A stretch of DNA of 64,000 nucleotides from Glossina fuscipes (taxonomy: Eukaryota > Arthropoda > Insecta > Diptera > Glossinidae). A program made the position numbers and the translations under genes. The stretch is taken from contig NW_023998616.1 of the NCBI RefSeq assembly GCF_014805625.2, positions 98,382-162,381 on the forward strand, written 5' to 3'. The notes beneath the pieces were generated by a model, which made no database searches, was not told the origin of the DNA, and saw only the letters and a program-made list of their open reading frames with translations. Below, in pieces: positions 21,809 to 33,190 of this stretch. Position 1 is the first letter of the stretch. Every line of letters begins with the position of its first letter.

Positions 21809-23641
21809 TGTAACGGCCGCGAACAAACCTTGGGTAGGGTGTCTGTCGGTCTGTGTCAACCGCAAGCGGAGCAATAACGGCATGCCGTTAGACAAAATCA
21901 TGCGATTTTGTGGTACCGCTAGTAAATCGCATGATCTTGCGGTATATGTGTTTATTATTTTGTTTTCTTTTTTCTTTTCTGATCTCCTTATTCGCAAGTA
22001 CAGTCAAAATCGTATGATTTTGCGGTACCATTGCTTGCTTTTGCAAGTACAGTCAAAATCGTATGATTTTGCGGTACCCTTTTTTTTTGCTTTTGCAAGT
22101 ACAGGCAGAATCGTATGATTTTGCGGTACTCCTTTTTTTTTTCCTTTTGCTCTAGCAAGCATAGGCAAAATCGTATGATTTTGCGGGATCTATGCTTGCT
22201 CTTGTGAGAGTAACGGCAAGCCGTTATAGAGAGAGAGCAACAGGAAGAAGAAGAGGGAAATGAAGCGAAAAGGAGAAGTCTGTCTGCGTTTCAAAAATTA
22301 AAGTCAGGGGATAGAATTCTGAGTTGAAGGCAGTCGGAGTCAGGCACTCGCTGAGTGCAGTTCTTGTCGTTTTTTTATCCATTGAACGGGTACAGCTGTC
22401 GCATATAAAGTTAGTTAGAGATGCTTATCGCGAGAGCCTGTGCAAATAATACACGTAAACCCATGTGATACTGAGAAAAAAAAAAGAAAACCATTAACAC
22501 CCAATGAACACTTACACATGTAATTGATTAATTAAAATCTATTTATTATTGTTAACAAAAAAATTTATAGTTAATAAAAAATAGAAGTACTTTCAAACAT
22601 TTCGTTGTGTGGTTTGAGTTAAAACAGACCAACTTGGGAATAAAATCAAAAGAAAAAACAACGAAATCGAAATGGAAAAACCCATTAACCCACAATGAAC
22701 AGTTGAATATATGATTGATAAAAATTAAATATACTTATTGTTGTCGATATTAATATTATAAATACAAAGCATATTAACGTAGGAAATACTAATGTTCGCG
22801 AAGAATAAGATATTTGAAAAAAAAAAAAAAAAAATAAACAAATAAATGGATAAATGCGAGAAACAAAAAAAGAAGGCTTTTAATTGGTTTATGAATTTTT
22901 GCCACAAGAACATTTCAATTTTTAAAGAAAACTGAACTAAAAATCAAAGGAATCGAAGATGATTGGTGCCGTGAATGGTTGAAGCATGAAAAATAAGCTT
23001 AATGAGATGAACATGTGCAATTGCACAACGAATTTGTAAAAATCATTACAACAAAGTTCTGAAGATTTATCGCAGCTTTTATGTGCATGGATGCAGAGAA
23101 GTGACTTCATAAACTACTATGCATAAATTTATTCGGCAGCCAGTGAAGCAGTCACCTTCACCTTGTTACACCACCAGCAACGAATCAGAGGGAAGTAATA
23201 AAATTGAAGGCAGAAGCAACAACAACAGCAACAACTTATCGGGAGCATTGGGATAGCTGCAGCCGACCGTGAAAGCAGTAATATTCACCAAGTAAACGAA
23301 CACCACCACCTTGCTTGTACTGTAAGTTATGTTACCTTTTCTTTTAAGCTATCCGATTTTGTTGTTACCCATGTGTGGCTAAGCGTGCGCTGCCACCGCT
23401 GTGGCTGAGGTGTAGGGGCGTGCACATGGTGGCCATGTAGGGCCGACGCTAGACGATGACCGACTGACCCACTGGCGACAGACGCACAGCCGGAAACTGA
23501 CCAGACCTTTTCGTTCATTTAGTTTGTTTTTTTTATTATTTCATTTTTTTTTATTTTTATTTTATTTATTTTTTTTTCTTTGTCTAAAGAAAAATTTTTA
23601 AATCCTCGGCGGCGAGGAAAAAGAAAAAGAGTTTCATGACA
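21809..23641 (+). mobile_element. Solo LTR 2 (1,833 bp)
   Basis: Starts TGTAACGGCCGCG, ends CATGACA, flanked by CATT at 21805-21808 and 23642-23645. Same family as 19236-20854, but with four hairpin-core units in inverted orientation (22000-22200) and its own spaced duplicate (around 22486 and 22676, sharing CATTAAC-CCAATGAAC-like words). A short stretch, GAAATACTAATGTTCGCGAAG (about 22782-22802), recurs near 57904. No coding sequence. Confidence 0.85.
22000..22200 (+). repeat. Four hairpin-forming units in solo LTR 2
   Basis: Cores CAAAATCGTATGATTTTG at about 22005, 22054 and 22165 and a variant (GCAGAATCG...) at about 22105, each followed by GCGGTAC or GCGGGATC and a pyrimidine run. Relative to LTR ends, the array reads opposite to that of solo LTR 1, where purine runs precede the core. 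Confidence 0.75.
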
Positions 23642-23716
23642 CATTGTTTTGGAACATGATGCAAAAAAGAGAACATTCAAAGTTTACAAACAATATGTAA
23701 GAGCAGCTATGTTAAA

Positions 23717-24650
23717 GTGTGAAGTTATATTTAAATTTAACTAACATAGACGACACAATCTATTAATTTTTTCGCGAACTGTTCATAACTATAATACACA
23801 GTTGGAAAGGTCAGTGATAGAGGATTCACGGGATATTAGGTTCCTTTAGCCACAGCACTTGGTTTGGTCACAGTGACATTTCAAAAGTTTGCTATGTTAT
23901 GGCTAAGTAGAACAAATTTTTAAAGTGTCATAAAAAATTTTTTCCAAGGAAACTCCATAAATGTTATACACCGTTGGAAAGGTCATTGATAGAGGATTCA
24001 CGTGATATTAGGTTCATTTGGCCACAGCACTTGGTTTGGTCACAGTGACTTTTCAAATTTCACTATGTTATGACTAAGTAGAACAAATTTTCAAAATGTC
24101 ATAAAAAATTTTTCCCAAGGAAACTCCATAAATGTTATACACCGTTGGAAAGGTCATTGATAGAGGATTCACGTGATATTAGGTTCCTTTGGCCACAGCA
24201 CTTGGTTTGGTCACAGTGACTTTCAAATTTCACTATGTTATGACTAAGTAGAACAAATTTTCAAAATGTCATAAAAAATTTTTCCCAAGGAAACTCCATA
24301 AATGTGGTACACCGTTGGAAAGGTCATTGATAGGGGATTGACGGGATATTAGATTCGTTTAGCCACAGCACTTGGTTTGCTTACAGTGGTTAAGTAAAGT
24401 TTCACTTTTTCAGCCTTGTTTTTGACATAGTAAAAAGACTTTTTTATACCAAGTTTTAATTAATTAAGATAAAGTCGCTTTTTTTTATAATATCTAAAAA
24501 AAAAAACTTGAAAAAGTGTTACTTTAATTAAGTTTTGCCTTAAATCTCTCCGAGACTCCATTTAACAAGGCTCTGTTAACGGCTTAACAGAGCTCTGTTA
24601 ACATTTTTGGTTTGTGTCTTCGCTACTTAAATTTAAATATAACTTCACAC
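23717..24650. repeat. 24-bp inverted repeats enclosing the 171-bp array
   Basis: The 24 bases at 23717-23740 (starting GTGTGAAGTTATATTTAAAT) are present as an exact reverse complement at 24627-24650. Between them lie the tandem array and a second imperfect inverted pair (AAGTTTCACTTTTTCA near 24437 and CTTGAAAAAGTGTTACTTT near 24507). The left arm also exists, diverged, in the second transposon copy (about 51735-51765). This may be the foldback end of the transposon or a small nested element. Confidence 0.75.
23801..24400 (+). repeat. Tandem array, period 170-172 bp, about 3.5 units
   Basis: The word GTTGGAAAGGTCA occurs at 23801, 23973, 24144 and 24314 (spacings 172, 171 and 170). Each unit contains GATAG(A/G)GGATT(C/G)ACG(G/T)GATATTAG, CCACAGCACTTGGTTTG and CCAAGGAAACTCCATAAATG. 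The second transposon copy has a single diverged unit (about 51817-51915), so the array expanded within copy 1. Confidence 0.9.
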
Positions 24651-24751
24651 CCTTAATAATTCTTTGTTTATTCTCAGAAAAATTTTCTAAAGGTGCAAAG
24701 AAGTTTTACGAAAATTATATTAAAAATTAGTCTAATGTTTAATAAATTAGA

Positions 24752-24991
24752 TTGTTGAAGAAAAAGAAGGAATTACATTCGTATTCAATATTAGGGTCAG
24801 TTTTGCTTAGTGCATTTATTAATGATTTGACAGCTTCTCATTACAATGCGAAAAGTTATCTACGTGCTGATGATGCACAAATATATTTTTCATGGTCGTT
24901 GCTTCTTTTTGACGACCTCGCCAAACGAATAAATAGTAATCCACGCAATATTGTCTATTGGTCTAATGAAAACAACCTATGTTTAATTTAG
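24752..24991 (+). pseudogene. LINE reverse transcriptase scrap
   Basis: The 79-codon frame reads LGSVLLSAFINDLTASHYNA, then RADDAQIYFSW, then DDLAKRINSN...IVYWSNENNLCL. This is the reverse-transcriptase palm around motif B' (GSVL.P..F.INDL), the catalytic box with Tyr changed to Arg (RADD), and the following helix with a W...N.L.LN-like end. It suits a Jockey/CR1-type LINE. Nothing recognisable precedes 24750 or follows 24995. The first catalytic box residue is lost and the domain is severed. Confidence 0.65.
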
Positions 24992-24994
24992 AAA

Positions 24995-27900
24995 AGCTGG
25001 TGCTGCACCGCAGGGCGCACTAGGCGGTATTTGCCTACCCGGGGTAGTAACGGAATATGTTTTGAGTCATGGTTTGGGATTGAACGCACTTGTGGGATGC
25101 ATAACACAACTTTGTAACCTTTGAAGAGTGTTACAGGTTTGAACTTTCTATAGACCTGGTGAAAGAAAGTTGAAGCCCATCTTATGTGTTATAGACCCTC
25201 TTATGTCAGCCGCAGTTCGAAGGTATATTCCTGCAATTCTGCTTTAGGGTTATAGTTCTAAAAGTAAATGAGAGTCAACCTTAAACAATTATGCTAGATT
25301 TGCGTTCAACAAGAGGAAATATGACGCTATATTTCCATATATATTTTGAGTCAGATTTAAGGTACGAAATCTTATCTTTATTCATAAGATTATTTATATG
25401 CAGGAGACCAAACAACTCGTTGGCAAGCTGACGTTTGTTAAATCTAAAAGAATAATGAATCTTTATTTAATTATTTATATTGACCTACAAAAGGGGAGGC
25501 TACAACTACAAGGCTTTTGAGCTCCGTACCTATTGTATACACACTCTTAACCACAAGTACTTTTGCAACAGTGCATAAGTATTAGAAGATTTAGAATTCC
25601 TTTTTCTGAATATACTTTAGATGCTTTTTAATTTCAAAATAAGCTGCGATATTGGTTAAGAATGAATTTTCACAGTTTTGTAAAACATTATAGATTGAAA
25701 ACTTTCATGCAGTCAATCCTTATATACCTGAAATTCCAGTTCTGTTGCTGTTACATATGATGCTACATATTTCTTAGACATTCTGCTATTATAACAAAAA
25801 CAAACTTCCAGAATCGCACTATAAGGGTTTTCGTTCACTACCGGTCTAGAAATAAGGGCAGATAAGTTGTAGACAGCAATAGTAACAACTACATAGATTT
25901 ACGATCAACATTAATGAAAAATCCTTAACCGTAACAACAACCATTTCTTCCTAATAGAATCCATGATAAATTTACAATTGACGAAGTAGTTTAAATACTA
26001 AAGCAAACTAGCACATAAGGTACTAATATTATCAATCAATATTACTACTTCTCGCATTAATAATCATTTAAAAAATTAATGTGACTTCTATTACGAGAAT
26101 CTATTGCTAGGACCAGTGCGAATTAACAACATTATTGCCGAAGCTATATTGCTCGCCTAACGATAAAAAGAGGAATTACGGATTGAAATCAAACTCCTCA
26201 AGTCTTTAACACAGAGGTAAAAAAAGTGTATTTGTGCTAATAAAGCGATAACGATTAATTTGCTTTTATGCGTCGCAAATCCTATAATTCAAGAAGACTT
26301 ACCACTAAGGTTCGATAACATGTTCCCGCTTCTGTTTAATCAATTGTAAATTTCTATTTTGTTTACTAAACGAACAGCTCTCTGACAATTCACCCATAAC
26401 TTACAATGCATAAACATAGCGTCTTGGTTTGTTCAACATAATTAAGCACTTTTTTAGATAATAACTAGAAATTAATTGCCATTGTTATGTACGGGACGAA
26501 TTTTAATGCGTCTGTAAAGATTATTCATTTGTTCTTTTAATTTCTGTACTCAAATTTTCCTTAATAAATTTTTACCTTCCGTTAATTTCAGGAATATTAG
26601 GCTTATTGAAATCATATCTAAATAAATAATATGAAAGGGATTACCTTTAAGCTGCAAACAGTCGTTGTAGGAATCGGTGTTCACTAAAAATATTGCCGAC
26701 GATATAAACTTCAAAAATTGTTATCGATTACTAGCCATTAATTCAGGAATTATTTAAGTTGTTTGGAAGTTTTAAGGACATGTTTTGGGTCCGTATTTCG
26801 TTGAATTTGCAAGAAAAGATTGCTGACTATGCACGGCACTAAGCGCAGTTACAGACTACCCAATATCTACGCAGGTTAACGATAGTGCAACCTCAAAGAT
26901 AAGAAATTGGTTCAATCCTCTGCCCGTCTAATGTATCAATTATATTATGAAGATTTTTTAGAAGATTAATAAACCCGTGAAAGCAGGAGTTTCCCATATT
27001 TACTTTCGATCACAATATATTCTCGTATCTGAAAATACCAAAAATTTCAAATAAACTACTCTAGATCTTTAACAAATATTGAACGCTAACCTTAATTTTT
27101 CATTTTTCACTCCGCTTGTTGTTACAGTGTTTCTCGCATGTTGTTGCAGATTACATATATCGCTTTTTTTTAGTTTTGACTCATCGTCAATATGAATCTT
27201 ATTTCGGTCTTTTTTCACTAAACTCACGTTTTTTTTATCACACTCCAATCCAGCCTAATAGCCATTGGCAGCGTTTTAGGTTACTTCCTTCCGTGAAGCT
27301 GTTCAATTTTATGGCACTTATGAAGGATTTGCAATGTGCGTAAAAAGTTTATAGGACTGAGTCGCATCGAATGTATACGCAATTCAGCAATCGCTATTTA
27401 TATGCTTAAAACGCCGATTATAAGCAATGGGTTCAATTGCTCTCACCGCAAGTTAACGTTGTGAACTGCCATATCGATTACCCTAAACGTTTTAAAACCC
27501 TTATGATGGCGGCAATAATGTGAATGATGTATTGGTTGACTCGGAACAGACTTGAAACAGCTAAAAGTGATTTTCTGACAGCATGCATGTAGGATCCGGC
27601 TAGTGTTCAAATTTAAGTCTTTCATAATAGTTGCAATGATATAACGCGGGAACATCAACAGCAATGCTTGCGCATTTTTTGATTAGCTTGCTTTTGCCCT
27701 CAACTTCATGCAACTGATATTTCAAAATGAAAAGCTTTTATAGACCTTTGAATAAGACACTAGAATGAAACGTAGATTTATAAATAAATGCAGATAGATT
27801 ATCGCAAAGACAATGCGACAGTTGAATGATAGAAAACGATACCTTTGTTAAGCCACGCACGCATTGCAAACATTTAATTTAATATGCGTGTTATTAGTCA

Positions 27901-28744
27901 AAGATGCTGACCTTTTTTAGATAGATACGTTTAACTCGTCATATATCCGAACACATGTTTAATTTCCACTTATATTTTAATGTCAAGTAATTTATTTATT
28001 CACTTTTTTTTGATTTTTTTAAATGAATGAACTAGACCGGTAGATGATTAGCCCAAATACTATGATGAATTTTTATTATTTTTTGATTCTTTGCGTCCAT
28101 TTTTTGGATTTTGTTGAGTTTATTTGTTACGAAATTTTTCTCTAACTTTTTCTTAGTTAAGTTATATGCCGAAGCTGGTTGTGTTTGCATCAACGATAGC
28201 ATAAAGAGTTTAATTTAACTTTATAAAATAATAAAACTGCTTGTTTAGTTTTGATTGCTTTCCTTACTCAAAGAAGTTACTTAGGCGAGAGTTGTTATCG
28301 AACTTGGTAATCGAATTTTGCTACGAGTTGCCTCTACAAGTTTTTTTTAATGTAAGAAAATCTTTTCTTTTTGTAGCTGCCCAGAGTTTCCGCAATACAA
28401 ACTTCACAACTAAATGTATATATAGCGCTATCCCGGCGGTTTCATAAAGCAGAAAAAAAAATCACACGCGCACAGATATATTTTCAATGCTTACTAGGAA
28501 TTGCGGTGGTTAGCAAATCATTTGGTCTTTTATGTTGATGTGTAAACGACGAAAGAAATTACTAGAATATAATTGTAACAGAAAAAAATGTAAAAGAAGA
28601 ACAAAAACGAGTTATACTATTTTTAAAAGTTACTTTTCAAGTGTTCTATTTACATTGTATTATATTAAATCTTTTTTATATTATGTTTTGAAAAATTGAT
28701 TTATAGAATATGTTATTTTGCAAAAGTTCTTGCGACGGCAAAAA
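24995..28744. other. No gene recognised
   Basis: About 3.7 kb of AT-rich sequence with only short, motif-free open frames (for example 27116-27343). No RNA gene, LTR end or tandem array stood out. This is the longest stretch in the window without any identified element besides 44.2-48.7 kb. Confidence 0.45.
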
Positions 28745-28950
28745 ATATGCTAAAGTTATTATTATTATTATTATTATTAATTTCGCCAGAGAAATAAATT
28801 CTGAGACTAAACTCTTAAAAGCACTAGCATCTAAGGCTATCGGCTTTTTATTAAAAACTCTACCGCACTTGAGATTCGAACCCACGACCATTGACTTGCT
28901 AGTCGAGATTCCTCCCCTTCGGCTACTCAGGCGGATATATGCTAAAGTTA
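28745..28950. other. SINE target site duplications (outer bounds)
   Basis: ATATGCTAAAGTTA at 28745-28758 and at 28937-28950, identical over 14 bases. The length is typical of target-primed reverse transcription by a LINE. Identity of the duplications indicates a fairly young insertion. Confidence 0.9.
28759..28936 (-). mobile_element. tRNA-derived SINE, complete, with 14-bp target duplications
   Basis: On the minus strand, the head contains a perfect pol III A box TAGCCGAAGGG (28915-28925) and, 33 bases later, a perfect B box GTTCGAATC (28873-28881). The body then reads AGCCGATAGCCT...GCTAGTGCT and TTTAGTCT.AGAATT and ends in (TAA)n (about 28759-28780). The 14 bases ATATGCTAAAGTTA occur exactly at 28745-28758 and 28937-28950. 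The tail matches the 3' end of the I-like LINE at 30634-30720. Non-coding; transcription would be from its internal promoter. Confidence 0.9.
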
Positions 28951-30633
28951 AAACGATACAGAGATCAGCATTGCATCTTCGCAAGGTTCAGACGCAAAAC
29001 CGTGGAATGTTTCACATTTTATGTGTATCGCGAAACATAGTCAAAATCTTACTATGAAACGTCAGGATTCAGACTATTCTGGATAATTGTTTTGTGCTTT
29101 GAGAAATAATATCTTTTCATAGGTCTAGCTCCGCTGGCCGGTGGAGAGATTTAATTGATGGAGCTTAGCTTTCTGAGCCGCATGACAAAGAAAAAGAAAA
29201 AAAACACACAAAAAGAGAAAAGGTTTTACGTCGATAGCCTGTCAGTCGTCTGTCTAGAGTGAGTTCGTCTTTATCCGTCCTATGTCCCCGTGCGGTTCCC
29301 CTACGCGTGCACCCCCCCTACATCGCACTCCTGCTACTGTCGGGGCATATTCGGCCTTAGCCGCTCATTGTGGATCCCAGGAAACTCTGGACACAGAAAA
29401 AGGGAAAGGTAAATACCTGACTAGCATGCGTTATCTTTTCCAAACGACGTCGTCCTCCCTTCTGTAGTGCTGACGGCCTCTGTGCTGGTCGCTGTTGATC
29501 TCTGGTATTCGCTGTCAATGAGATGTGGCGTATATAAATTTTCAAACAGACTCAATGGCAAGCCGCTTGTAGGGAATTTTTATCTTGAGGCTGTGCACAC
29601 AAAAATCACCACTTCCATCAATCAAGTGAATCCAACAGGGTTCTTTTCCACCTTTAATTTGAGCGAAAGTTTACCATTTTCTAAACCAAGTCATCTGATG
29701 TCACAAAAAAACACACTTCCCAGCCTTCAAATATTCTTCACCGTTTTTATTTTCCTTTTTTTTTTGAAAGGTTTGATATAAAAGCAAAAAAAACAAAGTT
29801 ATACAATTTTTCTAATTTATAATTTCGTTTTTTTCTTTTGCAGTGCCGATACTGGTTAAGTTTTTGTTAATATTGTTTTTTGTTTTATTCTTTCAATTGC
29901 TTTCAATTGTTTACCTTTTTGTTGCTTTCGATTTCTTCTAGGCTTGTTTATAAAGTACAATGGTTGAATCTTTTTTTGATAATTATTCGTATGCATGGCT
30001 TTTAGGTATGTAAAAAAAAATTTATGTCTAGAGTTTGACTTTTGTTAGTAAAGTTGTTTTCTTGAATCAATCTTCATATGTATGTATGTGCTATTGCAGA
30101 CAATGAAAAGATTTCTTTGCTTTACATTGAAATCGAGAAAACAAGGCGAGCTTCCGTCACCTTAAATTGTACTTCTCCAACGTTTTTTTTGCTTCTCTTT
30201 CATTATAATTGCATTATTTGCTCAATGCAGGCAAAGTAATGAAAATGAACAACACACACACTTTAATATCACCTTTTTTTTATTCTTTGTGCAAAATTTC
30301 CATAATTTTTTGTTATTTATATAGATATATTTTTATTTCATTTATTTTTACTTTTTTTTTGTTTTCGTACCAATTCCGTCAATGATATTTAAAAAAAATA
30401 TATTCGTACACGAATGCGATGCGCTTTGCTTGGTACATTCTACCAACACACTCAACTCTTCAATTCGTTACTGTTGAAGGCAATTTTATCGCTTAAGAAT
30501 TAAAAACACGCAATATTCTGACTTTGTACTGCTTTTTTCTTATTTGTTTGCCTTATGTGGTTTTTCGTCTTTTGAGATTTAATTATCAATTCTTTTTTCT
30601 TTATTCCTCTTTATTTTTCTTCTTCCTCGTTTT
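28951..30633. other. No gene recognised
   Basis: AT-rich with many poly-T runs. A somewhat GC-richer patch at 29230-29560 has an open frame (29282-29467) but no motif I can name. No splice or promoter evidence. Confidence 0.4.
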
Positions 30634-30804
30634 ATTATTATTATTTTAATTTTAGACTAATGAATTGAATTCTTAGACTAAAAAAAGAGACATTGAGCAC
30701 TAGCAACACAGGCTATCGGCTCTAATTTAAATAAATGGATATTAGATAATAAGCTTAGTAGTATTAAGAAAGTAAAATATTGAATTGATATTCTGTTCTG
30801 AAGT

Positions 30805-33190
30805 TCATTGTAGAATGTACAAAAGGTTAATCGTTCCAAACGCAATACTTCTAGCCAAGGAAAAGTTGAGGCAGTCGCAGAGAATGTGCTTTATAGTAAG
30901 AGTTTGTCCACAACAGCAGATTGGGGGAGAAGACTTCTTCAGGATCCATTGGTGAGTTGCAATTGTATGACCAAGGCGTATTCTCGAAAATGTTTGGATC
31001 TTGGTTTTCTCAACATTTGTTGGATATAGAGGTGGAGTTAATTGAGGGTTAATGCAAGAGTAGTGTTGATGATGGTATTGTAAATTTCCTTCTGCAATTT
31101 TCTCTTTAACTTTTCTTCCAATGTATCTTTGAAGATCCAACTTTTGCATGACATCATCCATAATTAGAAGAGCAGAAGCAGCATACTTTGCCGCTCGATC
31201 AGCCTGCTCATTTCCCAGTAAACCGATGTGACTTGGTACCCATAACATTTTAATTTTTCCGTCGGGTGTAGTAATTATATTCCTTAATTTGTTGATGGTG
31301 CTCCATCTCGAAGTCGAAGGGTTCCGGGTAGCTAGTAATACAGACAAACTGTCAGTAACAATGACGGTTTTGAGTTTGTTTTTATGGGCAAGGTTGGCAG
31401 CGTGAAGGATAGCTCTGGCTTCGGTTATGAAAGTTGAAGTGCTTTCGTGAAATATGTGGTTGAGAAGAACCCGTTCTGTAGCACCTACCACCGCACAAGC
31501 AGGAGGCAGACCAGGAGATTTTGAGCCGTCTGTGTGCAGAAGATTCCAACCAGTATTGTCCAATACTTGGGTTTTCTCAGCTATTAGATTCCTGAAGACG
31601 TAATTTGGAGTATCTTCTTTCTTGTGCATAGACAGTGAGATATCAAAAGAGCAGTCTTTCAAAATCCAGGGAGGTTTAACACCAAAAGAGCGGGAAATTT
31701 TTAAGGGAATGTTCAATTCCTTTGCGATGCACAAACAATGGTCAATTGCAGATGGTGACTTTGGAATTTTCTTCGGAATAATAATCTTTCTTACGTCATC
31801 ACCGAGAATGGATTTGTTTGAATTAAGAAGCTTAGGGACTATTTTAGCTTTTAACTCATACAGTCTATTTTCTAAGGTTGGGAGACCAGTTTCAATTAAA
31901 ATATTATTTATGGGCGTCGTCCGAAAAGCATAACAACTTGCTCTAACGGCTTGGTGATAGACCGGTTTAAGGATGTTGATATTAGATCTGCAACTATTGC
32001 CATAAATTATCAAAGCATAGTCAATCTTGCTTAACACAAGCATTTTGGTAAGATAAGCGATAGTGTTAATATGCGCATGGCTTCTCCAAGCAACGTACTG
32101 TATGAAATTTACCCTTGTTAAAAGGGAGTTTTTTAAACGAAGGCAGTGTGCTTTCCAACGATAATTGTTTGAAAACGTGAGCCCGAGAACATGGAGCGTC
32201 TGCACATTTAGTACTGGTAAGCCGATAATATGCATCAGTAGGTTTCCTGCATCGCACATTTGTTTTCGACAAATGTGCATTTTTTTTGATTTTTGTATAG
32301 AGAATATAGCTCCTGACGAGTTTACCCATGTGGAGATCTCACATGCAATAGATTCGAGGATGTTGATTGCTTTCGAGTTGTCTTTTTCTTTTGTAAAAAT
32401 GTATACATCGTCCGCGTAGAGACAATGTTCCACTCTTGGTACACGGCAAAGAATTTCGCTAATTTCGTTGAAAGCGATCTGGAAAAGCGTGACAGAGAGA
32501 GGAGATCCTTGCGGAATGCCATTCTTTAGCCGAAAGGAATCAGAAAGATGATTGTTGATTCTAACTTTGAACCGCCGATGCGACATGAATGATTTGATGT
32601 AGTTGAAGAATTTGGGTCCAACATTCCATGATTTCAAGAGTCTTAAGATAACATGAAGACCAACTCTGTCAAATGCTTTTTTGAAATCAATTGAGAGAAT
32701 TGTTACGTGATTTCGTTCGGAAATTGCTTTGCTTGTGAAATAATCAATATGTAACAGAGCGTCGATGCATCCTCTACCCCGCTTGAAACCAACTTGTTGC
32801 TTTGTTATCAGGTTCTTGGATTCAAGAAACCAAGATAATCTACATGCCATAATCTTCTCTAAAACCTTAGAAAGGCAAGATAAAAGAGAAATTGGGCGAT
32901 AATCACATGCGATGGAGACATTTTTTGACTTTGGAATTGGAACAACAGTTGCCATTTTCCACATGTAGGGTATATGGCCAGTCATAAATACCGTATTATA
33001 TAGGTCCAGTAATTTCTTTTTACTAGACTTAGACATAGCACTGATCATTTGGTATGAGATGCGGTCTAGACCAGGTATCTTCCCCTTCAAATTGGAGAGA
33101 CAACTTCCAAGTTCTGAGGTAGATACGCTATTTTCCAGGAACATGGCGTATATTATTTGAAGGAGATATTGGAGTCCTTTTATTTTCAAT
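30805..33190 (-). pseudogene. I-like LINE reverse transcriptase-RNase H
   Basis: From the frameshift at about 33150-33190 this frame is open to the stop at 30805-30807. Reverse transcriptase motifs: KGKIPGLDRISY, CDYRPISLLS, LSIDFKKAFDRV, NGIPQGSPLSV and CLYADDVYIF (catalytic box at about 32406-32417). RNase H follows with LLHTDGSKS, TEARAILHAAN, VTDSLS and GNEQADRAAK, supplying all four acidic positions, then a C-terminal Cys/His cluster (ICCCGQTLTIKHILCDC). The catalytic domains look intact, implying a recent insertion damaged mainly by 5' truncation and one indel. The apparent ATG at 33261 lies upstream of the shift and is not meaningful. Confidence 0.9.

Larger units (their letters stand above)
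15970..24651 (+). mobile_element. Mutator-like DNA transposon with Ulp1 protease, copy 1, nested insertions
   Basis: The coding part 16054-18725 and its 3' flank are repeated as a decayed second copy at about 49150-51915. Comparison shows that the flank was continuous before two LTR elements inserted at 19236 and 21809. Homology resumes at 20859 and again at 23646 (segments near TGCCAAATGCTTAA and CAGCTATGTTAAAGT). The distal part holds a tandem array with a 170-172 bp period between 24-bp inverted repeats. The left end is cut off by, or buried under, the R1-like element ending at 15969. Exact terminal inverted repeats and target duplications of the whole transposon were not located. Confidence 0.65.

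Noticed and set aside
22803..22835. A CRISPR-like or structured array around the A-rich tracts and LTR hairpin units.
   Set aside because: Eukaryotic context, units are part of LTRs and differ in spacing; no spacers or cas genes.
28873..28925. The A and B boxes as a functional tRNA gene.
   Set aside because: The sequence lacks acceptor pairing and is followed by a SINE body, TAA tail and target duplications, so it is a tRNA-derived SINE head.
28676..29057. Opposed open frames of 102 and 115 codons around 28.7-29.0 kb as genes.
   Set aside because: Both run through the SINE and its TAA repeats and are explained by it.
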